Source: Geosiphon pyriformis (lineage: Eukaryota; Glomeromycota; Glomeromycetes; Archaeosporales; Geosiphonaceae). From it: a DNA stretch of 64,000 nucleotides. The DNA is taken from positions 127,322 through 191,321 of the forward strand of contig JAAOMT010000283.1 of the NCBI GenBank assembly GCA_016748015.1, read 5' to 3'. Numbering within the stretch: position 1 is the first letter of the stretch; every line of letters begins with the position of its first letter. This document shows positions 1-10,008 of the stretch, piece by piece. The position numbers and the translations under genes were made by a program. The notes under the pieces are model-generated. The model was given only the letters and a program-made list of their open reading frames with translations, ran no database searches and was not told the DNA's origin.

Positions 1-287
1 TCAAGAGAATATTCAACCAAGACATAATACAACAAATTGAAGAATTTATTGGAAAGAAAACAAATTCAACATTACATGTTAGAACAATATACCAACTATA
101 TAACATATTTCAGAACTATTCAGAAGTATTGTTACACTCTGACATGGAAACCATAACCATCAACCAATGGGGAAGAATGAACAATACACAAGTAGAAGAT
201 GTGAAAAACAAAGTCGAACAAACAATACTTGAAAAAAAAGTTTTAGAATTAATTCAAAACGAAAATTTCGACAAAGCTCAATATTAA
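1..287 (+). pseudogene. 3' tail of accessory ORF of an upstream Ty3/gypsy copy (partial)
   Basis: An open frame enters from the left edge and ends at TAA 285-287, about 95 codons with no stop. It is clearly related to the end of the accessory ORF at 8800-9438: both share a GK-rich stretch, an INQ/VNQ motif followed by NTQ, an ILEK(K/E)V motif and the C-terminus AQY. It therefore belongs to the interior of another copy of the same retrotransposon lying to the left, which shares the LTR at 302-908. The function is unknown; it sits where retroviruses carry env, but no signal peptide or membrane segment is visible. This copy is better preserved than the one at 8800-9438. Confidence 0.7.
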
Positions 288-301
288 AAAAGAGGAGATA
301 A

Positions 302-908
302 TGTTACTCATAGAAAAAAAACAGATATAAGAAAATAGTAGACCAATAGAAGAATAGTATATAGCACATGAGCACATTGCTCAGCAATATAGAGCAATGA
401 TAGAAATCATGGCACATTGTTTAGCAATATAAAGCAATATTAAAAAACATGGCACATTGCTCAGCAATGTGGAGCAATGTTAGAAAATGAGAGCACATTG
501 CTTAGCAATGTGAGCATTGCTCAAGAAATTATAGCACATTGCTCGGGAATGTGAGTGATCTCATAGAACATCAATTATGTATATATAGTGATAGTGTTAG
601 AAGTAGAAAGAGCAGAATCCATTAGTAAAAACCTTTTACATTATGAATATCAATAAATAATTATTCACTATTTCAATCCACTCATTACTATTAACACTTT
701 ATGTTAATAGTAATTGATACTTAACCTCACTGGAACAATAGCTATTGATTATGGCTATTGATGGAATATTAACTTGTGCATTGTCTTGGCCCATTTCTTT
801 ATTTTCTTTTATTTTATTTTCTTTTATTTTCTTTTCTTTTTTTGATTTTATTTGTTGTATACTAATTGATTGAGGATTAAAGCACTAAAATACAGATGTT
901 ATAGTTAC
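302..908 (+). repeat. 5' LTR of Ty3/gypsy element
   Basis: It starts TGTTAC directly after a purine-rich tract and is homologous to 9453-10008. U3 contains a block of degenerate repeats of GCACATTGCTCAGCAAT (about 365-555). A TATA box lies at 580-587 and a poly(A)-signal-like AATAAA at 652-657, so the R region probably begins near 610. The 3' end is placed just before TGG at 909 because a primer-binding-like sequence follows; this boundary is uncertain by several bases. The second LTR matches well from the TATA box onward but not in the U3 repeat block. Confidence 0.8.
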
Positions 909-921
909 TGGTAAAAAATCC
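909..921 (+). other. Putative primer-binding site
   Basis: TGGTAAAAAATCC directly downstream of the LTR is kept identically at 10009-10021 after the second LTR. Starting with TGG fits a tRNA 3' CCA primer; the tRNA cannot be named from this sequence. Confidence 0.5.
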
Positions 922-1130
922 AGAAATAAGAGTAAAACACTCATAGATTTGAGGATAACTTACCAGGAGGATTACCGGCCACCACACTGAGAAAAAAATT
1001 TGATGGAATTGCAATTCTAGGAGGCTACTGAAAACAACTATTAAATTTCTGTTTATTATACAAAGAACTTCACAACCCAAAACCTTCAGATATCTACATC
1101 CGAGTATCAACTAAGTACCAAGTTACGGAT

Positions 1131-1766
1131 TTGTTATTTGACTTGAGACCCCAAATAATCATCTATAACAAAACATCCATTACAAAGCTAAAAAAATTTT
1201 CTAGTGAAGAAGACAATGTCCAAACATGGATCAATGATATTGTCAAAGCCATTATCGCCAATAACTGGAATAATACCAGAGCCCTTCAAGCAATTCCCTA
1301 TTTTTTTCAGGATGCTACCAATTCATGATATCATAGTCTAGCTCAGAAACCCCAAACATTTGATGTATTTAAATTGGAATTTTTAAGATATTTTAGTAAC
1401 AGCAACAGCATTAATCACTTGGTCAACACCTTCACTATTATCAAACAGGGAGATACTGAAGCAGTCACCACTTACTTAAGATGTTTCCATCAAAATCTGT
1501 GCCAAATACAAGCCATCAATGCCAATTACTGCAGATTACACAGTAGCATTCTGCAATGCATACATCTAATACATTCAGCAGACCTTCAAGCTGCAATTAC
1601 ACATGCCAAAGATTTTGAAACAGCTAAACTCAAAGCCAACCATGCTCAAGCCATCAATCTAGTGATAAATAGATTATCTGAATTAGATTCCAAATTGAAA
1701 CAATTCAGTGATTCAATTAATCAAAAATTGGAAAGATACTTAACTAACAATTGCACAATTTATTAA
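1131..1766 (+). pseudogene. Gag (capsid-like region) of Ty3/gypsy element
   Basis: Two open pieces (1131-1328 and 1374-1766) in the same frame are separated by TGA at 1326-1328 and a short readable stretch. Together they encode an alpha-helical Gag-like protein with a WINDI motif, the pattern Y..SLAQ..QTFD.FK.EFL.YF, and a C-terminal Gln-rich coiled segment (SELDSKLKQ). This fits the retrotransposon gag family. The TGA lies where a Trp is expected, before YHSLAQ. The frame ends at TAA after NNCTIY; a solo-LTR-like insertion follows at 1782, and a CCHC knuckle appears further on at 2850. Confidence 0.7.
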
Positions 1767-1781
1767 CCACCACAATGACGC

Positions 1782-2321
1782 TGTTACCAGACAAAATTAG
1801 AGATATTATTTAGCATGAAATTATCTTATAATTCCTATCATTAATTAGCATATATTATTGTTTTAAATGATTACTTATTATATTAGCAAAAATGTCTGAA
1901 ATTATCATTTAATTAATAACCCAAATTGTACACAACACCAATGTAACCTAATTGCAATGATCAATCATGCAATACCCCGAACTATATAACATTCAAAAAG
2001 TTTGCCGAAATTTGTAAAAATTCGCCGAAATAATTGATAGTTCACCGAAATATCTAATAGTTTGCCGAAATAACTTATAGTTTGCCGAAATGTATCTTTA
2101 GTTCAGCGAAATTGTAGAAAATAGCAAAGTTCGAGTTCATAGAATAGTGTTACGACAAGTTGTATAAAAAAAGAGCTTCTCTCTTCGAGAAAATGTATCT
2201 TACTTTAGATTTATCTCTTAAAACCGTTCTTATACACACAAAAAGAAATAAATATCAAATAATTCGAAAAACCAAATTCTTTAATTATTGTATTTGGAAA
2301 ATCTCCAAAACTCAACTAACA
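1782..2321. repeat. Candidate solo LTR inserted in gag
   Basis: This 540-bp non-coding block begins TGTTACC and ends ACTAACA, giving matching TGTTA/TAACA termini. It contains a TATA-like TTGTATAAAAAAAGAG near 2158-2175 followed by a CT-rich segment, and an AAATAAATATCAAAT signal near 2250, as expected of an LTR. It separates the gag core from its CCHC knuckle. No target-site duplication is visible, so this is a structural guess. It is unlike the LTRs of the host element. Confidence 0.4.
1998..2115. repeat. Degenerate tandem repeats, unit near AGTTTGCCGAAATA
   Basis: Six to seven copies spaced about 20 bp apart carry a (T)GCCGAAAT or close core (CACCGAAAT, CAGCGAAAT). They lie upstream of the TATA-like motif of the candidate solo LTR, the usual place for U3 enhancer repeats. 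Confidence 0.6.
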
Positions 2322-3269
2322 TTTTGAAATTGATTAGCTACCAATTTCAGTAAACTGTTAGTGACTCCAGGCCTGAATAGAAAATGTTTCCCTTGATAAG
2401 ATCTTATTTCTTTTACACTTCTTTTATTTTTCTTTCTTTTCTTATTACAATCATTAGGGTAGTCTACAGACGAGATCCCTGTAGAAGAGTTGACTTTCAC
2501 AGCAAAGTAACTACACATTTTTAGTGAGCTTCCAGATGAGCAATTCCTGGGAAAGAGTTGACATTTACTACAACGTAACTACATAAAGCAACTGGCACAG
2601 AATTGGCCATTCCACTCATAAGCCCAGCAAGTTTAAATTATAGGAGATAATTTAAAGATAAATTCAGTTACTGGAGGTTCAACTACATCCAGAAAACATG
2701 AATTCACAGCAAATAAGTATCAACAACATTACAGAAAAGAGACCAAAAACCTCCGGTAACAACACAATAATTCAGGAAACATGAATTGTTTCCAAAATCA
2801 GTCACATCCATCATCATCTCCAAATTAGCCATGGTAACAAGAAACACATGTTTGCCATAACTGTGGTAAACAAGGACATTTGAGAATTGACTGTAGGTTA
2901 AGACTAAATAACCAATAATCGGAAAATCAACATCAAAACTCTAATTACAGGTTTCAGACTTTGAATTATCAATCAAACCCAGAACCATATCAACCAAATT
3001 ACCTACCTATGACACAACAGCCAATCTATTAACCACTAGTTTATTAGCTGACAACACCAGTAATTTATTAACTGCAGTTTCAGCCTATCTATCAGCCACA
3101 GTCTCAAATAATCTATCAACCCCAACAAATTTAAACACCACCACAAAACTTAATTTAAAATGGAACCCAAAGGCCAAGACTGACACAACAGAGCTGAAGA
3201 TTATTGATAGTAGTCCATCAACTGATCTTTAGTTTTTCAACCCAGCCATTAGGACTTTGACAATGGAAT
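2322..3269 (+). pseudogene. Gag nucleocapsid region with CCHC zinc knuckle and Gln-rich linker
   Basis: The sequence is decayed, with many stops. A clear CX2CX4HX4C knuckle is read at about 2850-2895 (CHNCGKQGHLRIDC), the RNA-binding motif of retroelement nucleocapsids. It is followed by a repetitive Gln/Pro/Tyr-rich linker (about 2960-3150; repeated CAACCA, TATCAACC) leading to the protease domain. Around 2410-2445 there is a pyrimidine-rich tract without coding sense on the plus strand. Confidence 0.55.
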
Positions 3270-3800
3270 TTGAGTACTGAGTACACCCAACACCCAAATG
3301 CCCAACACTATTTAAGTCTCCTGGTTATTCCAGAAGACACCTTATCCAACAACTTAGAAACAAACCAGAAATCACTTATTAGTAACATACCACTAGCCAC
3401 CATTATGGAAGACGAGTCACTTGTAGCCATATTCCCCTTTAAAATTGAGGAACCATCAAAAACCTCTTTGTTCAGTAGAGCTGCATTTAAGAAAAAACCC
3501 ATCATGGCAATATACACTGATGCCAAAATTGATGGTCATTCCATTAAACTAATCTTAGATAGTGGATCAGCTGGCAGCATTATCACAAGACAGCTCATGG
3601 ACCAATTAGGTCACCAAATTGATTAACCTGCTAGTGCAAAGATAATTACTGCTGATGAAACCACCAAAACTCCAATTAGTGAAATAGATAACTTGTCCAT
3701 CGAAGTCAATGGCATCATTGTATCAATTAAGGTATTAGTTATAGAAGCCACTAATACCAAGCTTTAGTAGGTAATGACTGGCTGTTCAAAACCAATACTA
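3270..3800 (+). pseudogene. Retroviral-type aspartic protease domain
   Basis: The frame 3270-3626 ends in a protease motif: KIDGHSIKLILDSGSAGSI, with the catalytic Asp in LDSGS, then Q(L)MDQLG. After the TAA the same frame continues through I(T)ADETTKTPI and EIDNLSIEVNGI to VGNDWL, the second conserved block of gypsy proteases. A TAG interrupts before VGNDWL. The protein would cleave the Gag-Pol polyprotein. The catalytic DSG is intact but the frame is not. Confidence 0.7.
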
Positions 3801-3991
3801 TACTCAATTGAACCACCCAGGAACTACAACTTAGCCAAAATGGTTGACACATACGTGTACCAGCCATATGTAGCCACTTCAAATTTATTACTATGCCATT
3901 AGCATCACTCATCAAGTTTGAAGAAAAGAAAAAAAAACCTACCTAAGAAGCCTACCAAGTTTCCTGGGCTAACACAAAACACAACAAACTA

Positions 3992-5083
3992 TTGCTGATA
4001 CCATTATGGGATGACAAAGAAAAAAAAAGAAAAGAAGAAAAACTTACCAGAGAAACTGACCAAAGTTATTGGAACAGTAATCACCAAAGCAAACAATTAC
4101 CAATTTGGACTTGGGAAGAGAAAAGAAAAGAAAAAGAAGAAGAACCAGAACCAGCCACTATTCCAACATATATTCCATATACTTACTCTCAACCACCACA
4201 ATCGTATTATTGTCAACCAAAGCTTATATGCATCAATTGTGGCAAGAAATTGTTATCAATGAGTGCATGCTGTGGTGACAATGAGAAATACTTAATAGCA
4301 ACTAAATTTTATTGCTGCCCATGCATCATTGAATGCTTTGGAAGACCAAAACAAGTTGGAAAATAGGATAATGAGCCATGCTTGACTTGTGGAGAAACTT
4401 TCTTCAATGAAAGAATGTGGAATAACATTTCTGGGAGAGAAGGAACATGCAATAAATTGTGTTAGTACACAATTCTCATAAGTGACTAGATAAGAAAAGA
4501 AACGCTCATAGATGCTGCTTAAAAATGAGTAGTCAAGCAATTAAATGGATGTCTACACAATAATGACAAAATTTGGCAAATGGCTCTCACCAAAATCGAA
4601 GGAGCATTACCAGAAGAAATAAGGACAATTAAAAATAACTCTCCTAAGCCCATAGAACTTGACTAGAACTCAGAACCAGTTCTAAATCTCCTGGACCCAA
4701 AACAATTCCATGAACACTATCAGGAATTAGCACCCACTAGAGAGAAACAAGAGCAACAGTTGGAAGAAATAAATACAAGACTATGTAACCATTGTCTGAT
4801 CTCATGTGACTTTCAATATTGTAATGAGTGTGATCTCATTTACAATCTACTACCATGCATGATCTACATAATTTCAAAAGAAAAAGAACCAATTAGCAGC
4901 TGCGCATCAGAATTGGAATCAACTTTTAATCCTAATTCAAACTCCGACAATGATGATGATAAAAACAATGATTCCAGCTCTGTTCAATATAGCAATAAAA
5001 ATAACAATGATTCAGACTCAGATTCAAACTCCAAAACCTATATCACACTCTTTGATCTCACCAAAGAACAGAAACTTAAATAG
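3992..5083 (+). pseudogene. Cys-rich spacer domain and acidic linker between protease and dUTPase
   Basis: Frames at 3992-4366 and 4760-5083 encode an unusual segment. A charged stretch is followed by several Cys pairs (CINC, CC, CCPC, and CLTC after the stop; then CNHC and CNECD). A low-complexity Asn/Asp/Ser linker (about 4930-5030) comes before the dUTPase. The Cys pairs look like zinc-binding ribbons, but I cannot assign a family. The intervening part 4367-4759 is readable with stops. The position between protease and dUTPase suggests part of the Pol polyprotein; the role is unknown. Confidence 0.5.
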
Positions 5084-5107
5084 TTCAGCAATAATAATAA
5101 AGGTATT

Positions 5108-5510
5108 ATGTCAGAATGCATGCACAATACTGATGCAGAGTTTGATTTGAAATATCCGGAAAAAAATCCCATCAAATTAGAACCCCATTCATGCATCTAC
5201 ATTGATCTCAAAATAGTACTAAAAATTTCAGCAACAATCATGATTCAATTAGCATCTAGAAATAGTTTAGCAAAAAAAGGAATCAACATCAAAGGAGGAA
5301 TAATTGATGCAGAATATGTAGGAAATATTATTGCTATGCTACAAAATAACTCAGAAAAGGCATATATTATAGATCTAAACAAAAAAATAGCACAGGCAAT
5401 ATTCTTGTCTTTGGTTAAAATAGCTTAATTAGTATCAATAGAAAACAGAGAAGAATTAGAAATAACAACAAAAGGGATACAAGGATTTGAATCAATGAAT
5501 AGAATAGATG
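5108..5510 (+). pseudogene. dUTPase domain within pol
   Basis: All five motifs of trimeric dUTPases are in order: (1) DAEFDL at 5132-5149; (2) ASRNSLAKKG at about 5249-5280; (3) GGIIDAEYVGN at about 5294-5327, with the catalytic Asp and the Tyr kept; (4) NKKIAQAIF at about 5378-5405; (5) GIQGFESMNR at about 5478-5507. The enzyme hydrolyses dUTP to dUMP and pyrophosphate, keeping uracil out of DNA. Several Gly and Ser residues usual in the motifs are replaced by Glu or Asn, which G-to-A changes explain, and a TAA follows IA at 5426. The domain lies between protease and RT in the same polyprotein. Confidence 0.85.
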
Positions 5511-5878
5511 TACCAGTCAATATGACAAAAGAAAAAATTATTGACAAAAGAGAAATTATCTCTACCTATCAACCAATTTCCATTCTACCATATAACCAGT
5601 ACATAGTAGTTATAGAGAGAAAAGTAAAGGATCAAGTTCAAATTTTTGAGGCAGAAGCAACACTTTGTGAATCAAAAGAAATTGGATTAGTCAATCTACA
5701 CATACCAGCCAAGAACCACAGTCACATTAAAATTCTCATTTACAACAATACAGGAAATATTATCAAGATATCAGAGAAAACTACTATTAGATACTTAACC
5801 ACCAAAATTGAAAATCAACTGCCAAACATTATTCCAGACTTTTTACAACTATGTGGATATGTAGATATTGCATCATAA
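5495..5878 (+). pseudogene. Post-dUTPase beta-rich domain of pol
   Basis: A frame of 127 codons continues directly from dUTPase motif 5. It is rich in beta-type residues (ISTYQPISILPYNQY, GLVNLHIPAKNHSHI, IKILIYNNTGNIIKI) and ends with DFLQLCGYVDIAS before a TAA. The final part resembles the N-terminal connector found before gypsy RT. The central part could be a second barrel-like domain; I do not recognise a family. Confidence 0.5.
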
Positions 5879-5899
5879 ACAATATATGAATGAGAAGAA

Positions 5900-6900
5900 T
5901 GTTATTTGCTCCAACCAGAACAATTGAAACAGATAAACTTGGAAAATCTAGATCCACTACAATGTATGCAACTCAAAATACTACTCAACAATTTCAATGA
6001 CATTTTTGCCAGCAAAAATAAATTTGGCAGAATTGACATCATCCAACATTAAATTAAGACTGGAGATGCAATGCCAATTAAACAGAGAGCATACAGAATA
6101 CCACCAGCCAGTTATGAGATTATTTGTCAAAAAATCAATTGAATGCTTGACAATGGGTTAATTCAACTATTGATGAGCCCATGGTTGTCATCAATAGTAC
6201 TAGTTCATAAGAAGAATAGGAAAATTCACTTTTGTGTAAATTACTGGAAACTGAATAGAATAACAAAAAGAGATAACTATCCAACTCCAAAGATCCAAGA
6301 ACTTTTCGATGCTTTTAGAGAGAAGAAATGGTTCTCAACTCTAGATTTAGACAGCAGTTACTGGCAAGTAGCTATGAAACCAAAAGATAAAAAGAAGATG
6401 ATGTTTACAATTTGAGAAGAAAATTTTGAATTTGAAGTAATGCCATTTGGATTAATGAATGCTCCAGCCACATTTCAATGACTCATAGAAATTGTTTACA
6501 CTGGATTACTGTGGAAATCTGTAGTTGTTTACTTAGACAACACAAATGTGTTTTCCAAGACATTTGATGATTATCTACATTATCTTCAACAAGTGTTTAA
6601 AAGATTGAGAAAAGCAGAATTGAAGTTGAATGTAAACAAATGTTTCTTTGAAAAAACAGAACTCAAATTTTTAGGACATGTTATAAGCAAAGATAGTATC
6701 AAAACGGATCCAGACAAGATTGCAATAGTAAAGAACTTTCCAGTATCAACCAACTTAACAGAACTAAGAGCATTTTTGGGATTTGCAAACTATTATCACT
6801 GCTTTATCAAGAACTTTTCTAAACTGGCTCAGCCATTTCATCATCTACAAACCAAAAATGTAAAGTACAAATGGACAGAAGCTCAACAAAAAGCATTTGA
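5900..6900 (+). pseudogene. Reverse transcriptase domain
   Basis: Successive RT motifs are visible: IIQH..KTGDA and IKQRAYRIPP (connector), ML(D)NGLIQ, a VNYWKLN block, FSTLDLDSSYWQV, FEVMPFGLMNAPATFQ, then VVYLDNTNVFSK (6525-6555), followed by the thumb pattern LG(H)VIS and FLGFANYY. RT copies the element RNA to DNA. The catalytic box reads YLDN where YLDD is expected, and V-N-Y stands for the usual V-D-Y; both are explained by G-to-A. In-frame TGA codons at 6416 and 6479 lie at aromatic or basic positions of the motif. The domain cannot be active as encoded. Confidence 0.9.
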
Positions 6901-7333
6901 CACATTGAGAAGAAAACTTATTCAAGCTTCAGTATTGATGTATCCAGATCACAGCAAACTATTCATCATTATCACCAATACATTAGACCAAGCATTAGGA
7001 GCAATACTATTACAGAGAGAACTGGATGGAAGAAAATATCCAATAGCTTATGCCAGTAGAAGCTTAAGTCCAACTAAAAAAAACTATGGAATTCCAGCAC
7101 TGGAACACTTAGCTATCTATTGGGCTGTTACCAAATAGAAAGAATACTTGAGTCAAAAGTTTGATGTATACACTGATTACAAAGAATTGACTTCAATCCA
7201 AAAGCAAAAATTTGAAGATAATCATCATGCAAAATGGAAAATAGCACTATTACCATATACATTTACAGTACATTATAAAAAAGAAAAAGACAACAGAAAT
7301 GCCAATGGTTTGTTACAAATAAGACAAATCTAA
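6901..7333 (+). pseudogene. RNase H domain of gypsy pol
   Basis: The region following RT shows ITNTLDQALGAILLQ (the first catalytic Asp appears as Asn), then GIPALEHLAIYWAVTK, a TAG where Trp is expected, and KEYLSQKFDVYTDYKEL with the third Asp. The segment ends with the typical tail NRNANGL(L). The domain removes RNA from RNA-DNA hybrids during reverse transcription. It is continuous in frame with RT, apart from the TAG at 7136-7138. Confidence 0.8.
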
Positions 7334-7412
7334 AAACATTTTAAACCCAAAAATATAACAAAAGATGAATATACAAAAATACCAATAACTCTAACATTAT
7401 ATAAATACCCAA

Positions 7413-8610
7413 TTGTTCAAAGAAAAATTATCTCAAAAGGAACAAAACAACATAAAACAACAATCAAAATATTTTATCAACTACCAAAATATACTTTACC
7501 AGAAAAACAGAAAGAATCCAGATCAACCAACCAGAGTAATTACAGAACCAGAGAAAGAGACAATATTGTTCAATATGCACTCAGATCCAACAGCAGAACA
7601 TTTTCATAAAGAAGCAACCATAAAAAGAACCAGAAAAAGATACTATTAGCCATCAATGTATCCAGACATCATCCAATATGTTTAAAATTGTGATGCTTGT
7701 CAAAGAAGAGAAGGAACAAAACCCAGTGAACCATTGGGACCCATCAAAGTAGAACAACCATTTAATCGTATCAGAATTGACTTAATTAAACTATTAACAA
7801 TTACCAGCAGAAGCAACAGATATATTGCAATAGTCATGAATTATCTCACAAAATGACCAGAAGCAAAAGCCATTCAAAGAGCAGATGCAGAATTCATTGC
7901 TGAATTTGTTTATCAAGATTTAATCTGTCAACATGGATGTCCAAAAGAACTACTATCAGATCAAGGAACTCACTTTGTAAACAGAATTTTAACAGAATTA
8001 AGTCAAAGATTTGGAATAAAAAGACCATTATTATTACCATATTATCCACAAACAAATAAATTAGTTGAAAGATTTAACAGAACATTGTATGAAGTAATTG
8101 CCAAGATCAGTCAAAAAAACCAGGATGAATAGGACTTGTTTATACCATCAATATTATTTGCTTATTGGACAATAAAACAAGACACTACATAAGCAATACT
8201 ATTTGAATTAGTATATAGTAAAACAGCAACATTACCAGTTGAGATGGAAATCAACACTTATTCAACAGAACCAATAACTAAAGACAATTTTTAGAAAATA
8301 TTGCTAAGAAGAACATATGACTTGATAGAAACACTAGAAAACAAACAGCAAAGAACAGCTGATAACATCCAAAAATTACAAGAAAAACAAAAAAAAAGAC
8401 ATAATAACCAACTACCAGATAAACCAGTTAAATTCAAGATTGGAGACAAAATACTTTTACATCATACTAAAATAGAAAAACAATGGAGTAGAAAATTTGA
8501 CCCCAAATGGGATGAACCATTTCACATAAAAAAAATTCTTGGAAATAAAGCTTATAAATTAAGATTGAACAACAAAATTTTAACCAAAGCAGCACATGGT
8601 AATTGACTAA
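7413..8610 (+). pseudogene. Integrase (HHCC zinc domain, DDE core, C-terminal domain)
   Basis: The zinc-binding block is seen as H...H (MHSDPTAEHFH) followed by CDACQRR. The DDE core shows IRIDLI (first Asp), LLSDQGTHF (second Asp) and NKLVERFNRTL (Glu). The C-terminal part 8301-8606 holds KFKIGDKILLHH, KFDPKWDEPF and a W/Y-rich end typical of gypsy GPY/F-type domains. Stops lie at Trp positions: YLTK TGA PEA at 7854-7856 and QDE TAG DLF. Integrase inserts the cDNA in chromosomes. No clear chromodomain is visible. Confidence 0.85.
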
Positions 8611-8799
8611 AACTATATTACTATATAATGGCACCATCCACAAGTAATATTCCACAACTGAGAGTACAGCAAATATTAGTCCAACCAAATAAGATCTCAT
8701 AAAATCTGGAACCAATTATAATCATTGGATCAAACACATAAAATTGAACAATAAAAGAGTATATAAAGACATGGTAAACGTGATGAAAGACTTTAAAAA

Positions 8800-9438
8800 A
8801 TGGAGATTACTGATGACATCTACTTATTGACACAACAACTATTCCAACTGATTCAACAACAGAATATGGAAATTACTATTAACCAACAAACCATTCAATA
8901 CTGAGATATAAAAAAGATACCCAAATACACAATTCAAAAAAAAACAGAAAACACTATCAACAAAATGGTTCTGAAAATAAAATTAGCATTAGAAGAACCA
9001 ATAAATATCACCACATATTAAGAATTGACCAAAAAAACTTGGAAATAGTAAATACTCGAATTTCCAAAGAACTTTTGTTACTTCTACTTGGAACAATACT
9101 TGAACATTCAGAACTTATACATGGATAAAACAAAATAATTATTTGATACAACTATACTGCAAAAACTGGAACAATTTGTAGGAAAAAACAATTTAACTAC
9201 ACAAGCAAGAGCTATCTATCAGCTACATACTGAATTTCAAGACAGACCAGAAATCTTACTTAATTCAAAAATGAACTTCATTACAGTGAACCAAATAGGA
9301 AAAATAACCAACACCCAATTTGAAGAATTATAGAACAGGATAACACAAGTAATTCTCGAAAAAGAAGTTCAGAAAATACTCAAAAATAGAGAATTAGAAT
9401 TAGGAGATTTGGAAGATCTTGATGAAGCTCAATATTAA
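8800..9438 (+). pseudogene. Accessory ORF between integrase and 3' LTR, unknown function
   Basis: A single frame from ATG 8800 to TAA 9436-9438 (213 codons) is interrupted by a few stops. It begins MEITDDIYLLTQQLFQLIQ and ends EDLDEAQY. Its last third is homologous to the open frame at 1-287, with shared motifs in the same order, so it is a real, conserved coding region and not chance. It is helical and Gln/Lys-rich, with no membrane segment. It sits in the env position of retroviruses but does not look like an envelope protein; a structural or regulatory protein is possible. Confidence 0.6.
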
Positions 9439-9452
9439 AAAGAAGAGAATAA
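9439..9452 (+). other. Polypurine tract
   Basis: A purine-rich run just before the second LTR (AAAAGAAGAGAATAA region) mirrors AAAAAAGAGGAGATAA at 286-301 before the first LTR. It would prime plus-strand synthesis. Confidence 0.6.
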
Positions 9453-10008
9453 TATTACTTATAGAATATAAGAAGTATATTAACATATAAATTAGCCAAT
9501 TAGAAGTAGGCACAGTAGATGTGAAATTCTAGGATTCCTCTCAAAAGAATTGCAGAATTCCAGGAATTTCAAAATTCTCATACAAAGAATCACAGAATTC
9601 CAGAATTTCAGGATTTCTCTCAAAAAAAATTGCAGGATTCCTGGAATTCCAGAATTCTTGGTGTGAGAAATCAAGGAATTGAGGAATTTCAATTAGGTAT
9701 ATATAGCAGTAGTATTAGAAGTAAAAAAGACAGACCTCTCAGTTTAGATTTAATCTAAGCAATCTTTCTATTCACCAATAAATAATTATTTACTATCTCA
9801 ATTTACTTTTTATTATTAAGACTTTATGTTGATAATAATTGATACTTAATTACACTGGAACAATAGCTCTTAATTATGACTATTGATGAGATACTAACTA
9901 TTATTGTCTTGGCTTATTTTCTTATTTCTTATTTCTTTTATTTTTATTTCTTTTCTTTGTTGTTATTGATTAAAGGATTAAGCATTAAGATAAAGAGATC
10001 ATAGAAAC
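9453..10008 (+). repeat. 3' LTR of Ty3/gypsy element
   Basis: Homologous to 302-908 at both ends. The TATA box lies at 9698-9705, AATAAA at 9777-9782, and the shared block CACTGGAACAATAGC follows, before the primer-binding-like TGG at 10009. U3 (9520-9690) carries repeats of an AGAATTCCAGGAATTT-like unit, unrelated to the repeats in the first LTR. It starts TATTAC instead of TGTTAC (G to A). Confidence 0.8.

Larger units (their letters stand above)
302..10008 (+). mobile_element. Ty3/gypsy LTR retrotransposon with dUTPase, tandem arrangement, inactivated
   Basis: LTR (302-908), primer-binding-like site, gag, CCHC, protease, Cys-rich spacer, dUTPase, RT, RNase H, integrase, accessory ORF, polypurine tract and LTR (9453-10008). 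The order protease-RT-RNase H-integrase is that of the Ty3/gypsy (Metaviridae-like) group. The interior is broken by many in-frame stops, most of them at conserved Trp positions. Another interior begins right after the second LTR and runs to 10283, and one ends right before the first LTR, so copies are in tandem sharing LTRs, as after unequal recombination. No target-site duplication can be defined because the outer ends are truncated or outside the window. Confidence 0.9.

Noticed and set aside
365-555. CRISPR-like array
   Set aside because: Repeats are degenerate, without uniform spacers, and lie in the U3 of an LTR of a eukaryotic element.
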